This document shows, in pieces, positions 1 through 9,202 of a DNA stretch of 64,000 nucleotides (positions are counted from its first letter, which is position 1; the number at the start of each line of letters is the position of its first letter). Source of the DNA: an uncultured Alphaproteobacteria bacterium (GTDB lineage Bacteria; Pseudomonadota; Alphaproteobacteria; HIMB59; GCA-002718135); assembly GCA_902577905.1 (NCBI GenBank), contig CACHAQ010000003.1, positions 44,511 to 108,510 of the forward strand. The letters are read 5' to 3'. The notes beneath the pieces are model-generated. The model searched no databases and had not been told where the DNA came from. It was given only the letters and a program-made list of their open reading frames with translations. Both the position numbers and the translations under genes were made by a program.

Positions 1-1
1 T

Positions 2-544
2 TTTTTTGCGCCTAAAGCATATTCAGCTTCTGAAGACAAAGCAGAGGCATTAAATTATTTAAGTTCACTAAGTGATTTCTCTGCTTCATTCATACAAAGT
101 GATGGAGATAACTTAAGTGAAGGCAAGGTATACATAGGTAAAAAAAGGGTTAGGGCTGAGTATTTTTTACCAACGAAAATTCTAATAATCTTAGCAGAAG
201 ATAAGGCTATGTATTACGATTACGAGCTTGAAGAAGATGAGTTTTTTAATCCAAAAAATACTAATGCTTGGTTCTTTTATGACATCTTTAGAAACCCTTA
301 TTTTTTTGAAGATGGAAAAGTAGAAGTAAAAAATAATGAGCTATTATTAGAAAAAAGAGGGATTGATAATGAAGAAAAAAATTTTGTTATAAGAGTATTA
401 TTTGAGAAACAGCCATTGATATTAAGGGGAATAGAAGTGGTAGTTAATGATGATATTCTTAAGCTATCAATTTATAACCATAGTTATAATGAGGTTTTTG
501 ATAAAAATTTTTTTAAACTTATAAATCCTAGTTTTTTAAATTAA
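2..544 (+). CDS. lolA: LolA-like outer-membrane lipoprotein carrier, 5' partial
   Basis: The open frame runs in from the window edge, so the true start lies upstream. The visible part opens with FFAPKAYSASED, which looks like the end of a signal peptide, so only a short N-terminal piece is probably missing. The LolA-like stretch follows: a helix with YLSSLSDFSASFIQ, then strands around EGKVYIGKKRVRAEY. LolA is the periplasmic chaperone that carries lipoproteins from the LolCDE complex to the outer membrane. Alphaproteobacteria usually carry it next to ftsK, which cannot be checked here. It overlaps the convergent gene by 4 nt. The family call rests on pattern and length, not on an invariant motif. 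Confidence 0.75.
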   Translation, partial: FFAPKAYSASEDKAEALNYLSSLSDFSASFIQSDGDNLSEGKVYIGKKRVRAEYFLPTKILIILAEDKAMYYDYELEEDEFFNPKNTNAWFFYDIFRNPYFFEDGKVEVKNNELLLEKRGIDNEEKNFVIRVLFEKQPLILRGIEVVVNDDILKLSIYNHSYNEVFDKNFFKLINPSFLN

Positions 545-1134
545 ATCGTAATTAAAAGTTTTTCATTTTTCGTTTGAATTTTTACATTGCTTTTTAAGGT
601 GTTTATTTTTTTTCTTATTCTTGAAAGATGGCTTTCTAGAGAATTAGTTTCAATATTTGATTTAATTTTTAAAATATTTTCTTTTATAAAATTTTTACTT
701 GTTTCTTTCTTCCTAATTAAATAAGTTAAAATTTCTAGCTCTATTTTAGTTAGGTAGCAAAAATTATCATTATTAAGATTTATAAGCTTATCGTTATAAA
801 GAGATAAATCATGAAACTGAACTTTTATGTTTTGAACAAAATGCTCAATTCTATTTTTTAAGTGATTTATGGAAAGTGGGCTTTTTAATATATTTGATTT
901 ATTATTAAAATTTAAGTTTTTCAAATTTGAAATTATTAAACAGTTGTCATTTAACTTGCCATGGTCTCTAAGATCAATATCATTTTTACCTATAATAATT
1001 ATGTTTGCTTGAGATGCTTGTATATTATCTTTTATTTGGTCTAATTTCATAATAGTTAATTCATAATCTGAAAGAAAATAGGGTAAAAAATTTTTAATAT
1101 TGTTGTTACAAAATATATTTAGTCTGTTTTTCAC
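541..1134 (-). CDS. OmpR-type winged-helix regulator with degenerate receiver domain
   Basis: The C-terminal third (about residues 125-197) reads as an OmpR/PhoB winged-helix DNA-binding domain: LTKIELEILTYLI, then SLESHLSRIRKKI, matching the alpha-loop and recognition-helix pattern. The N-terminal 110 residues have receiver-like strand periodicity (ANIIIIGKND), but the acidic pocket and phosphorylatable Asp at the end of strand 3 are not apparent. It may therefore work without phosphorylation. No histidine kinase is adjacent. The start overlaps the yggS stop by 4 nt (ATGA), so the two are probably co-transcribed. Target genes are unknown. Confidence 0.65.
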   Translation of the reverse strand: MKNRLNIFCNNNIKNFLPYFLSDYELTIMKLDQIKDNIQASQANIIIIGKNDIDLRDHGKLNDNCLIISNLKNLNFNNKSNILKSPLSINHLKNRIEHFVQNIKVQFHDLSLYNDKLINLNNDNFCYLTKIELEILTYLIRKKETSKNFIKENILKIKSNIETNSLESHLSRIRKKINTLKSNVKIQTKNEKLLITI

Positions 1135-1769
1135 GATCTTTTTCCAAACAAGATTGTTCCAAGCCTAATGTATGCGGGATTAAATTGTAGTGCTTTCTCA
1201 TAGTCATCACTCATTCCAATGCTTAACTCATCAATTTTATTTTCATTTGCAAGAAGCTTTAATTTATTAAAATGATAGCCTGGATCATCATCTATCGGTG
1301 GTATACACATTAAACCGATAATCGGTAATTTCATTTCTTGTCTTAGAAAAATCAAAAAATCTTTCGTATCTTCTGGAAAAATACCGTTTTTTGTTTTTTC
1401 TTTTCCTGTATTTACCTGAAGAAAAATTTTCTTATTTACTAGTAATTCTCTATATTTTGAGAACTCTCTTGCTATTTTTTCCCTATCTAAAGTATGAAAA
1501 ACATCAAAAAGGTGAATTGCTGGCTTTACTTTATTTGATTGTAGTGGCCCAGTTAAGTGAAGTTCTATTTTTCTATTATCCAGTTTTAGTTTTTGAAATT
1601 TTTCTTGAGCTTCTTGAACTCTATTTTCCCCAAAAATATATACTCCAGCATTAATCGCTTCCAACACACTTTTAATTGGATGATTTTTAGATATAGCAAC
1701 AATTTTGGTGGAATTGCTTCTTTTTTTTAGAAAATCGCTTATTTCATTGTATTTTTTAATATTAAACAT
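1131..1769 (-). CDS. yggS: YggS/PLPBP-family pyridoxal phosphate homeostasis protein
   Basis: A single-domain PLP-binding TIM-barrel protein of 212 aa, slightly short for the family (about 220-235). The PLP lysine is expected at K28 in KIVAISKNHP. The family patterns FGENRVQEAQ, HLTGPLQSNK and LSIGMSDDYEKA are all visible, the last being the phosphate-binding region. These proteins buffer free PLP and affect amino-acid and keto-acid balance; no catalytic reaction is established. It is the upstream gene of a two-gene unit with the winged-helix regulator and diverges from the porin gene. In many alphaproteobacteria yggS lies near leuS, as here. Confidence 0.9.
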   Translation of the reverse strand: MFNIKKYNEISDFLKKRSNSTKIVAISKNHPIKSVLEAINAGVYIFGENRVQEAQEKFQKLKLDNRKIELHLTGPLQSNKVKPAIHLFDVFHTLDREKIAREFSKYRELLVNKKIFLQVNTGKEKTKNGIFPEDTKDFLIFLRQEMKLPIIGLMCIPPIDDDPGYHFNKLKLLANENKIDELSIGMSDDYEKALQFNPAYIRLGTILFGKRS

Positions 1770-1776
1770 AAATTAT

Positions 1777-1798
1777 AATGTTGTAAAAAAACAACATT
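1777..1798. repeat. Perfect 8-bp inverted repeat upstream of yggS
   Basis: AATGTTGT (1777-1784) and ACAACATT (1791-1798) flank an A6 spacer. It ends 8 nt before the yggS ATG, inside the yggS/porin divergent spacer. It could be an operator, or an RNA hairpin covering the yggS ribosome-binding region. The sequence alone does not decide. Confidence 0.4.
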
Positions 1799-1832
1799 GT
1801 TTCAAAAAATATACTAAATCATTATGCTTTTT

Positions 1833-1861
1833 TTGTAATTTATTCAATTTTTAAATATTAG
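1833..1861 (+). promoter_or_regulatory. Candidate sigma-70-type promoter of the porin gene
   Basis: TTGTAA (1833-1838) and TATTAG (1856-1861) are separated by exactly 17 bp. Each matches 4 of 6 consensus bases. A start near 1868 would place the stem-loop at 1870-1890 at the very 5' end of the mRNA. In DNA this AT-rich such matches arise easily, so the call is moderate. Confidence 0.35.
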
Positions 1862-1869
1862 ACTCATTA

Positions 1870-1908
1870 ATACAAGTATGTTTCTTGTATTTAATGAATA
1901 TTCATTAA
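1870..1908 (+). promoter_or_regulatory. Structured porin 5' leader: stem-loop plus 18-bp palindrome
   Basis: ATACAAG (1870-1876) pairs with CTTGTAT (1884-1890) across a 7-nt loop. It is followed at once by the perfect 18-bp palindrome TTAATGAATATTCATTAA (1891-1908). The Shine-Dalgarno AAAGGAG begins about 5 nt after the palindrome. Stem-loops at the 5' end stabilise mRNAs of abundant porins such as E. coli ompA; the palindrome could equally be a repressor site. Both roles are inferred from position and symmetry. Confidence 0.45.
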
Positions 1909-1924
1909 CTCAAAAGGAGTAATT

Positions 1925-2968
1925 ATGAAAAAAGAACTATTAATGGGAACTGCTCTAGTTTCTACGCTTGGTGCCGCTTCAGTTGCTGAAGCTGTAACAG
2001 CTACTATGAGTGGTAACCACCAAACTGGTATTGAGTTTGATTCACCAAATAGTGGAACTGACACAAATGCTCAGACCCAAGACAATAACTTTACTGTGTC
2101 ATTATCAGAAACTACTGATGGCGGTATGACTATTTCTTCAAGCTTTATGTTAGCTAATGAGGATGCAGTTGACGGTGACCTAGACGCTGGATTTACTCTA
2201 GCATTTACTGATGGATCTAAGCTTGATATCATAAATGCTGGTAACGCATCAGGATCACACGATGTTTCTATTCCAGGTTCAGCTGGTTCAGAAACTGTAG
2301 CAACAGCTACTTCTAATGCTGCTGAAACTGGTCTAGACTTTATGACTGGTGCATCTAAACAAGGTATTGAGTATCACACAGCTGCTGACTTCCTAGCTGA
2401 TGGACTAAAAATGTCTTTCTCAGCTTCAACTGATGGTGGTGAAGCTGCTACTGCGACTTACAGAACAGACGGTCACGTAGCAATAGGTGCAACTTATGTA
2501 ACCGATCTTGGTGATAGTGCTGTAACAATTGGTGCTGGTTGGTCTGAAATAGACGGATCAAAAACTGGTACTGCTGTAGCAAATGATACTGGTGGATTCC
2601 ACGTAGGTTTAAGTGCTGTAACTGGTGATTTAACTGTTGCTGTTGGTTTTGCTGATGGTAACAAAGCTGGTGTAGGCGCTTCATCTGCTAATGAAATCGC
2701 AGGTGACGTTGTAAAAGCTGGTGTTAAATATGTATCTGGTGATCTAACATTTAATGTTGGAATTGCTTCAGGTGATGCACAAGACTCTACAATTGGTTCC
2801 GTTTCCGGATCTGATGATTCAAAAGACGTAACTTCAGCTAGTATATCTTACGCTGTAGCTTCTGGTGTAACTGCAATTCTTGGTTATACTTCTGTAGAAG
2901 CAAGTGATGAAGGTGTTTCATCAACTGATGGATCAGCTTGGTACATCGGTGCTAATATGGCATTTTAA
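1925..2968 (+). CDS. Outer-membrane porin (alphaproteobacterial Porin_4 type)
   Basis: A 347-aa protein with a signal peptide ending near ASVAEA (residue 23), then alternating polar/apolar strands rich in Gly, Thr, Ser and Asp. It ends in an aromatic strand, WYIGANMAF, whose terminal Phe is the usual BAM recognition signal. This is the layout of trimeric 16-strand general porins. It should form diffusion pores in the outer membrane. Expression is probably high: a strong AAAGGAG ribosome site, heavy use of GCT/GGT codons unlike the neighbours, its own terminator and a structured leader. It is monocistronic. Substrate selectivity cannot be read from the sequence. Confidence 0.85.
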   Translation: MKKELLMGTALVSTLGAASVAEAVTATMSGNHQTGIEFDSPNSGTDTNAQTQDNNFTVSLSETTDGGMTISSSFMLANEDAVDGDLDAGFTLAFTDGSKLDIINAGNASGSHDVSIPGSAGSETVATATSNAAETGLDFMTGASKQGIEYHTAADFLADGLKMSFSASTDGGEAATATYRTDGHVAIGATYVTDLGDSAVTIGAGWSEIDGSKTGTAVANDTGGFHVGLSAVTGDLTVAVGFADGNKAGVGASSANEIAGDVVKAGVKYVSGDLTFNVGIASGDAQDSTIGSVSGSDDSKDVTSASISYAVASGVTAILGYTSVEASDEGVSSTDGSAWYIGANMAF

Positions 2969-2990
2969 TTAAAGATTTTATATCTTAAAA

Positions 2991-3020
2991 AACGGCACTT
3001 TAACGAGTGCCGTTTTTTTT
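2991..3020 (+). terminator. Rho-independent terminator after the porin
   Basis: A perfect 9-bp stem, AACGGCACT (2991-2999) with AGTGCCGTT (3006-3014), closes a 6-nt loop and runs directly into T6. The stem is GC-rich against a very AT-rich background. It begins 22 nt after the porin stop and separates that gene from the DUF3576-leuS unit. Confidence 0.93.
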
Positions 3021-3059
3021 ATGTTTTACATTTTGTTGTCTTTACAATAATTATACTTA

Positions 3060-3674
3060 ATGATTTTAACCAGGTTAATTATTTCTTTTTTATTACTTTT
3101 TGTCTTTTCTTGTAACAGCAACAAAAGCGACGAGGAAATGAAAGATTTGTGGTCAAAAGCACAAACAACCGGGGAGATAGTGAACAGATCTGGAACGGTA
3201 TTTAATTCTGCAACAAATAAAGATTTAGCGATGCGTGATGCCGAAACCAGGCTTCAAAGTGGTGGTGGCTTGTTTGGAGGAAAGGGGATTTCCTTAAGTG
3301 GGGTTTTAAACAACAACAAGGACAATAACACAAATAGTACATCGACAACATCTATTAGTATGTCGGTAAATCCTTACCTTTGGAAAGGCGCTTTAGAAAC
3401 AATTGACTTTATGCCTTTAAACTCTGCCGACCAAATTGGTGGTACAATTATTACTGATTGGTATTCAACTCCTGATAAACAAAAAGAAAGGTGCAAGCTG
3501 AATATTTTTATTTCTGGAAAACAACTAAACACCGAGAACCTTAAAGTAACATCTTTTTGTCAAGAATTTAAAGATCCAATATGGGTAAACAAAAAAACGG
3601 ACAGTAAAAATAATATTAAAATTGAAAATGCTATCTTAAATAAAGCTAAAAAATTAAAACTTCAATCAAGTTAA
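3060..3674 (+). CDS. DUF3576 family lipoprotein
   Basis: A 204-aa protein with a lipoprotein signal peptide: hydrophobic residues 6-16 followed by the lipobox FVFSC with Cys18. The C-terminal half (from about residue 100) contains [17 protein letters not shown] and a segment around [12 protein letters not shown], characteristic of DUF3576. In alphaproteobacteria this gene commonly sits directly upstream of leuS and lptE, as here (2-nt gap to leuS). The function is not established. The neighbouring lptE makes an envelope role plausible, though that is inference. An Asn/Thr/Ser-rich linker lies around residues 82-102. Confidence 0.85.
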   Translation: MILTRLIISFLLLFVFSCNSNKSDEEMKDLWSKAQTTGEIVNRSGTVFNSATNKDLAMRDAETRLQSGGGLFGGKGISLSGVLNNNKDNNTNSTSTTSISMSVNPYLWKGALETIDFMPLNSADQIGGTIITDWYSTPDKQKERCKLNIFISGKQLNTENLKVTSFCQEFKDPIWVNKKTDSKNNIKIENAILNKAKKLKLQSS

Positions 3675-3676
3675 AA

Positions 3677-6190
3677 GTGTCATCACGATACAATCATAAA
3701 GTAGTTGAAAAAAAGTGGCAAGATATATGGTCGTCTAATAAAGTTTTTCAAACTTCACGTGATGAAAATAAAGAAAAATTTTATGTTTTAGAAATGTTTC
3801 CTTATCCCTCTGGAAAAATACATATGGGACATGTAAGAAATTACACATTGGGAGATGTGGTAGCTAGATATAAAAAAATGAAAGGGTATAACGTCTTGCA
3901 CCCTATGGGTTGGGATGCCTTTGGTCTTCCTGCAGAAAATGCAGCCTTAACTGAAAAAAAACATCCTGAAAGTTGGACCTACCAAAATATCAAAACGATG
4001 AAAAATCAACTTTTAAAAATGGGATTATCTCTTGATTGGGATAGAGAAATTGCAACTTGTCATCCAGAATATTACAAACATGAACAAAAGTTTTTTATTG
4101 ATATGTTTAAGGCAGGTCTTGCTTATAAAAAAGAAGCTGAGGTAAATTGGGATCCGGTAGATAAAACAGTATTAGCAAATGAACAAGTAATTGATGGAAA
4201 AGGATGGCGATCAGGAGCTATTGTTGAAAAGAAAAAATTATCCCAGTGGTTTTTAAAAATAAGTAAATACTCCGATGAATTGTTAGAGGATTTGAATAAT
4301 TTAGAAAATTGGCCGAATAAAGTCAAAATTATGCAATCTAATTGGATTGGTAAATCGGTAGGAGCAGAAATAGACTTTCAGATTTCAGAAGGTGAAACAA
4401 AAATAAAAATATTTACAACCAGACCAGATACAATTTATGGAGCGACCTTTTTGGCCGTTTCAAGTGAGCATGAAATAGTTAATAAAAATGTAAAAAATAA
4501 AGATGATCTAAAAAAATTTATTAAAGATTGTGAAAACCTTAATCCTGATAAAGTTAAAAAGGGTTTTGATACAGGTTTATTTGTAAATCATCCATTTATT
4601 AAAGATAAAAAACTCCCGGTATTTGTAGCCAATTTTGTTCTTAAAGAATATGGCTTAGGTGCCATTTTTGGGTGTCCTGCACATGATCAACGAGATTTAG
4701 ATTTCGCTAGGGAGTACAAGCTTGATGTGATACCAGTTGTTAAACCAACTAATATTTCTGATAATGATTTTAAAATTGATTTAGAAGCATTTACTGGTGA
4801 AGGTATAATAATTAACTCCCATTCTATTAACGGGTTAGAAATAAATGAAGCGAAAAATGAAATAATCAAAGAATTAGAAACAAAAAAAATTGGAAGAAAA
4901 AAAATAAACTATAAGTTGAGAGATTGGGGGATTTCACGACAAAGATTTTGGGGTTGTCCAATTCCTATAATTTATAGAGAGGATGGAGAAATTTTATCTG
5001 TAGAAGATAATGAGTTGCCTGTGAGGTTACCAGATATTAAAAATTTTACTGAGTCATCTAGCGCCTTAAACAATATCTCTGATTGGAAAGAAACTGTTTG
5101 TCCTAAAACAGGATTAAAAGCTATAAGAGAAACAGATACTTTTGATACTTTTTTCGAATCTTCTTGGTATTATTTTAGATATTGTAACGCAAGGTTGGAC
5201 AAACCTTTTGATAAAAAAGATATAGACTATTGGCTGCCAGTTGATCAATACATTGGCGGCATTGAACATGCTATATTGCACCTTCTGTATTCAAGATTTT
5301 TTACAAAAGCTCTTAGAGATCTAAATTATTTTAATTTAAATGAACCGTTTAAAGGTTTGTTTACACAAGGAATGGTAACTCACGTTACTTACAGAAATAA
5401 AAATGGAGATTGGATTGAGCCAAAAAATGTAGAAAGAGTAAATGGGGTCTTAAAGGATAATAATAAACAAGATGTTGAAACTGGTAAAATTGAAAAAATG
5501 AGTAAATCTAAAAAAAATGTTGTTGATCCAAATGATATTATAAATGCCTATGGCGCAGATACGGCTAGGTGGTTTATGTTGTCTGATAGTCCGCCAGAAA
5601 GAGATTTACAGTGGACCGATACCGGCATAGCTGCATCTTTCAAATTTATAAACAAATTATATGATTTGGTTGAGAAATTTAAAAATCACAAAATAGAAAA
5701 TGGTGAAGATCTAATAACTATTAATAAAATTAAAATTATTATTAATGAAGTTTCGGAAAATATTGAGACATTTCAATTTAATAAATCTGTTGCAAAAATT
5801 TATGAATTTGTAAATATTCTTAATGATACATTGTTAAAGAAGAGATTATCTCGGAAAAACTTTAAATGGTCTCTTGAAAAGTTAGCAATTATATTACAGC
5901 CCTTCGTACCTCATATAAGTGAAGAAATGTGGTCAAATATAGGTAACGAAACTTTGTGCATAAATGAAAATTGGGTATTGGAGAAAGTAGAGAAACGTTC
6001 AGAATTTAAAATTGCTATACAAATAAACGGTAAAACAAAAGAAATTATAGAAATAGATGATAAGTTTTCGAAAGAAAAAATTCTAGAAATTGTTAAAGAT
6101 AACGATAAAATTAAAAAAAATATTTTGGGCAAAAATATTATAAGAGAGATCTATGTTCCTGGCAAAATAGTAAATTTAGTTATCAAATGA
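3677..6190 (+). CDS. leuS: Leucyl-tRNA synthetase
   Basis: Charges tRNA-Leu with leucine in the cytoplasm. It is an 837-aa class I synthetase with HMGH at residues 49-52, the CP1 editing domain (TTRPDT and GCPAHDQRD segments) and KMSKS near residues 607-611. The C-terminal anticodon-binding domain is complete. The start is GTG, 2 nt after the DUF3576 stop, giving the usual N-terminus [14 protein letters not shown]. The stop overlaps the lptE start by 4 nt (ATGA), implying coupled translation. Length and motifs are typical and nothing is missing. Confidence 0.98.
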   Translation: MSSRYNHKVVEKKWQDIWSSNKVFQTSRDENKEKFYVLEMFPYPSGKIHMGHVRNYTLGDVVARYKKMKGYNVLHPMGWDAFGLPAENAALTEKKHPESWTYQNIKTMKNQLLKMGLSLDWDREIATCHPEYYKHEQKFFIDMFKAGLAYKKEAEVNWDPVDKTVLANEQVIDGKGWRSGAIVEKKKLSQWFLKISKYSDELLEDLNNLENWPNKVKIMQSNWIGKSVGAEIDFQISEGETKIKIFTTRPDTIYGATFLAVSSEHEIVNKNVKNKDDLKKFIKDCENLNPDKVKKGFDTGLFVNHPFIKDKKLPVFVANFVLKEYGLGAIFGCPAHDQRDLDFAREYKLDVIPVVKPTNISDNDFKIDLEAFTGEGIIINSHSINGLEINEAKNEIIKELETKKIGRKKINYKLRDWGISRQRFWGCPIPIIYREDGEILSVEDNELPVRLPDIKNFTESSSALNNISDWKETVCPKTGLKAIRETDTFDTFFESSWYYFRYCNARLDKPFDKKDIDYWLPVDQYIGGIEHAILHLLYSRFFTKALRDLNYFNLNEPFKGLFTQGMVTHVTYRNKNGDWIEPKNVERVNGVLKDNNKQDVETGKIEKMSKSKKNVVDPNDIINAYGADTARWFMLSDSPPERDLQWTDTGIAASFKFINKLYDLVEKFKNHKIENGEDLITINKIKIIINEVSENIETFQFNKSVAKIYEFVNILNDTLLKKRLSRKNFKWSLEKLAIILQPFVPHISEEMWSNIGNETLCINENWVLEKVEKRSEFKIAIQINGKTKEIIEIDDKFSKEKILEIVKDNDKIKKNILGKNIIREIYVPGKIVNLVIK

Positions 6191-6675
6191 AAAAGCTTTT
6201 TTTTACTTTTATTTTTTTATTTATTATCTCATGTTCTGATATTGAATTTGTTTATAAAGAAAACAAAAATCTTGTAAATCCTCTATTTGAAAAAACAGAG
6301 GTTGCCACGTCTGGATATAGCATAAATTTTATGAATTCTTATTTGCCAATGTTGTTTGGAAGTAATAAGGAAGATAGATTTAACCTCCAAATTAACATTG
6401 ATCAGAATAAGACAAAAAGAGCAGTGGAGACAAACCAGGTCACCTCGAATCTTAGATATGAGCTAAAATTTAATTATACTTTGATTTTAAATGAGAAAAA
6501 TTGTGTAACTTTTGAAGAAGAGTTGTTATCTTATTTTTCAATAATTCCTAAGTCTTCTGGTTATAATTTTGGAACTGATACATCTTTAGAGAAAAAATAT
6601 GAGTTGGCAATAACTGAAAATTTGAATCGATTTATGTCTATAATACTAAGCGAAGATATAAATAGTTGCTCATGA
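6187..6675 (+). CDS. lptE: LptE-like LPS assembly lipoprotein
   Basis: A 162-aa lipoprotein with a short signal peptide and lipobox FIISC (Cys16). LptE forms the plug of the LptD barrel that places lipopolysaccharide in the outer leaflet. The sequence is divergent, as LptE usually is. The call rests on lipoprotein status, size, the mid-region pattern with [13 protein letters not shown], and the conserved position between leuS and holA. It overlaps both neighbours by 4 nt. An Lpt plug implies an LPS-type outer membrane, consistent with the porin and LolA-like protein nearby. Confidence 0.8.
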   Translation: MKKLFFTFIFLFIISCSDIEFVYKENKNLVNPLFEKTEVATSGYSINFMNSYLPMLFGSNKEDRFNLQINIDQNKTKRAVETNQVTSNLRYELKFNYTLILNEKNCVTFEEELLSYFSIIPKSSGYNFGTDTSLEKKYELAITENLNRFMSIILSEDINSCS

Positions 6676-7610
6676 GAGTTAATCCTTTAAATATAATTTT
6701 AAACGAGGCATTTAGCACAGATAAAAGAATTTATTTTATAAGTGGGAATGAAATTACACTTATGGAAAAAATAAAATCAAAAATTATTGAGAGTTTTCAT
6801 CAAAAAGAAAAGGTACAAATAAAAAATATTGAGACAATTATTGATTTTGTTGATGAAGCTGGGCTTTTTGGAGATAGAAATATATTTATAGTAAAAAACC
6901 CAAAAGGGATTGATAAGGGCAGTTTGAATAATCTTAAAAGCTCAGAAAGTATTTTTATTTTCTTACAGGAAAATTCTCAAAAAATAAAAAAAATTAAAAA
7001 TTTATTTGGTGTTGATAAAGATTCTAATCTAATTGATTGTTATGAGTTAGACAGGGAATCAAAAATAAAAATTTTAAATGAATTCTTAAGAAGAAATAAA
7101 TTAAAGATTTCTCAAGAAATATATTGGTTCTTAATAGATAGACTAGATAGTAAATACATTCTCTTTGAAAATAATTTAATTAAAATATTAGAACTAAGAG
7201 ACAGGCTTATTACTCTAAATAATATCAAAAAAATATTAGTTGTTGATGAGTCTGGCAAAGAAAAGGTTTTTTTCAATCTGTTGAGAAAAAATAAGGAAAT
7301 AGTTGAGCTTTATAGAGAAAAAATTGTAACCAATGCAGATGTGAATGAGCTCTATTATTACAGTAAGTTTTTTTGTCAGCTTATCATCGATTGTAATAAT
7401 GAAGATGAATACAATAAAAAAATTCCTGTATATTTATTTAGACAAAAAAACTACTTAATTGAAATTTATAGAAAATATAATTCTAAAAAGAAAAAACTGT
7501 TATTAAAATTACTTTCATCAACAGAGGGAAATTTACGAAAAGAGGTAGGTCTATCTTTGGTAGTTGGACTTCGATTTCTTTTAAATTTTAAGAAAATTAC
7601 TATTTCTTAA
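6672..7610 (+). CDS. holA: DNA polymerase III delta subunit
   Basis: Clamp-loader delta subunit, which opens the beta sliding clamp during replication. The ATG at 6672 overlaps the lptE stop (ATGA) and gives [11 protein letters not shown]; a TTG two codons earlier is less likely. The divergent N-terminal domain keeps the family pattern IYFISGNEITLMEKI, and EAGLFGDRNIFIVKN matches the beta-binding region. The C-terminal collar region ends at about residue 312. The leuS-lptE-holA order is conserved in alphaproteobacteria. The 3' end overlaps the parB 3' end by 11 nt. Confidence 0.9.
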   Translation: MRVNPLNIILNEAFSTDKRIYFISGNEITLMEKIKSKIIESFHQKEKVQIKNIETIIDFVDEAGLFGDRNIFIVKNPKGIDKGSLNNLKSSESIFIFLQENSQKIKKIKNLFGVDKDSNLIDCYELDRESKIKILNEFLRRNKLKISQEIYWFLIDRLDSKYILFENNLIKILELRDRLITLNNIKKILVVDESGKEKVFFNLLRKNKEIVELYREKIVTNADVNELYYYSKFFCQLIIDCNNEDEYNKKIPVYLFRQKNYLIEIYRKYNSKKKKLLLKLLSSTEGNLRKEVGLSLVVGLRFLLNFKKITIS

Positions 7611-8436
7611 GCCTTTTCATTAAATCATCTAATTGATTTAGGTCTGAATAATATAGTGTGAGAGATCCAGATGACCCGTTTTCATTAAATTGAATGGAGG
7701 TTTTTAGGCCTATTTTATCAGAAAGCTCGTTTTCAAGATCAATAATATTCGCGTCTTTTAAAATTTTTTTTGATTTATTTTTTTTAAATTCAGAGGTTAT
7801 TTTCTCCACTTGTCTAACGCTAAGTTTTTTTTCAACAATTTCTTTTGCTTTATTAATAGCATCAGGAACACCAATTAGAGCCCTTGCGTGTCCCATGGAT
7901 AAATCTCCATTAACAACCATTTCTTGTATTTTTTTATCAAGATCTAAAAGGCGTAGAATATTTGAAACGTAACTTGAGCTTTTACCTATTAATTTAGCAA
8001 GGTTGTCGTTGCTTATTGATTTGATTTTTATTAATCCCTTGTATGCATTGGCTTCTTCAATAACATTTAAATCTTCTCTTTGAATGTTTTCAATTAAAGC
8101 TGCCTCTAAAACATTTGTATCATCAAGGTCTTTAATAACACAATCTACTTCATGCATTCCGTTAAGTTGACATGCTCTCCACCTTCTTTCTCCCGCAATA
8201 ATCTGAAATTGGTTATTAGCTGTTGGTTTAACGATTATTGGCTGGATTAAACCTTGATTTTTTATAGATGAGGAAAGTTCTTTTAGTTCTTCGTCTTTAA
8301 AATTTTTTCTTGGTTGAGAGGGGTTTGGTATTATTTGTGAAATATTAATTTTTTGAACACTGTTAATATTTTCATTATTATTTGATTTTGATAAAAGTGC
8401 TCCTAGGCCCATTCCTAGTTTGTTTTCATTATTCAT
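7600..8436 (-). CDS. parB: Chromosome-partitioning CTPase ParB
   Basis: Binds parS sites and spreads as a CTP-dependent clamp to organise and segregate the origin region. Of its 278 aa, the N-terminal segment 1-25 (MGLGALL) is the ParA-contacting tail. Residues 30-115 form the CTPase/ParB-like domain with GERRWRA at 82-88 and ENIQREDLN. A helix-turn-helix follows (NLAKLIGKSSSYVSNILRL), then a short C-terminal dimer domain. The start overlaps the parA stop by 8 nt. Two parS-like palindromes lie about 3.3 kb upstream in mnmG/mnmE, as expected for an origin-proximal parABS system. Confidence 0.97.
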   Translation of the reverse strand: MNNENKLGMGLGALLSKSNNNENINSVQKINISQIIPNPSQPRKNFKDEELKELSSSIKNQGLIQPIIVKPTANNQFQIIAGERRWRACQLNGMHEVDCVIKDLDDTNVLEAALIENIQREDLNVIEEANAYKGLIKIKSISNDNLAKLIGKSSSYVSNILRLLDLDKKIQEMVVNGDLSMGHARALIGVPDAINKAKEIVEKKLSVRQVEKITSEFKKNKSKKILKDANIIDLENELSDKIGLKTSIQFNENGSSGSLTLYYSDLNQLDDLMKRLKK

Positions 8437-9202
8437 AATTTTTATTTTGATTTAAAATTACTTCTTTTGCAAGCTCTATATAAGCTAAAGACCCTGCGGC
8501 TTGTGTATCGTACACCAATGCTGGTTTACCATGACTTGGCGCTTCAGATATTTTAACATTTCTTGGAATTGTGGTTTTGTATACTTGATTTCCAAAATGT
8601 AGTCTTACGTCTTTTTCTACAAGGGAGCTTAATGAATTTCTTTTGTCTAGCATTGTAAGTAATATTCCCTCAATTTTTAAGTTTGGGTTATAATTTTGTT
8701 GAATAAGTTTAATTGTATTCATTAAAGCTGAAAGACCCTCAAGGGCAAAAAACTCTGACTGAAGAGGAATAAGTGTTGTATCAGATGCAACTAATGAGTT
8801 GATTGTTAGAAGTCCAAGTGCAGGTGGGCAATCAACAAAAATAAAGTCAAAATCATTAATTTCAGAAAATATAGACTTAAATATAAATTCTCTTTTTTCA
8901 AAATTTGTCAACTCCACCTCAGCTGCTGCTAGGTCTGTATTTGCTCCTATTATTTTAAGACCAGGAATTAGTGTTTCTTTAATTCCTTCAATTAAAAGTT
9001 TCTTTTCGTGAATCATTTCATAAATTGTTGGTTTTCTTTCATCATAGGTAAGTCCTAATCCTGTGCTCGCATTACCTTGTGGGTCAGCATCAACAATTAA
9101 AACATTTTTTTTTACCGCAGCTAATGAGGTGGCGAGATTTATAGTAGTTGTGGTTTTGCCAACACCTCCTTTTTGATTGGATATAGAGATAATTTTTTTC
9201 AT
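8429..9202 (-). CDS. parA: Chromosome-partitioning ATPase ParA
   Basis: A 257-aa deviant-Walker ATPase (Soj type) that forms a nucleoid-bound gradient pulling ParB-parS complexes apart. The deviant Walker A KGGVGKTT is at residues 11-18, with the signature lysine at K11. The A' segment VLIVDADPQGN and Walker B FIFVDCPPALG are present. There is no N-terminal helix-turn-helix, so this is the chromosomal rather than plasmid type Ia form. The start overlaps the rsmG stop by 4 nt. The order rsmG-parA-parB is the standard near-origin arrangement. Confidence 0.98.
   Translation of the reverse strand: MKKIISISNQKGGVGKTTTTINLATSLAAVKKNVLIVDADPQGNASTGLGLTYDERKPTIYEMIHEKKLLIEGIKETLIPGLKIIGANTDLAAAEVELTNFEKREFIFKSIFSEINDFDFIFVDCPPALGLLTINSLVASDTTLIPLQSEFFALEGLSALMNTIKLIQQNYNPNLKIEGILLTMLDKRNSLSSLVEKDVRLHFGNQVYKTTIPRNVKISEAPSHGKPALVYDTQAAGSLAYIELAKEVILNQNKNYE

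Noticed and set aside
2448-2684. Long antisense open frame inside the porin gene (Gln/Leu/His-rich)
   Set aside because: Its composition is a by-product of the repetitive GCT/GGT codons of the porin. It has no ribosome site and no protein-like pattern.
3751-3766. A third CACGTG in leuS resembling parS
   Set aside because: Only the central hexamer and a few flanking bases match; six of 16 parS positions differ, unlike the two sites at 11.7-11.9 kb.
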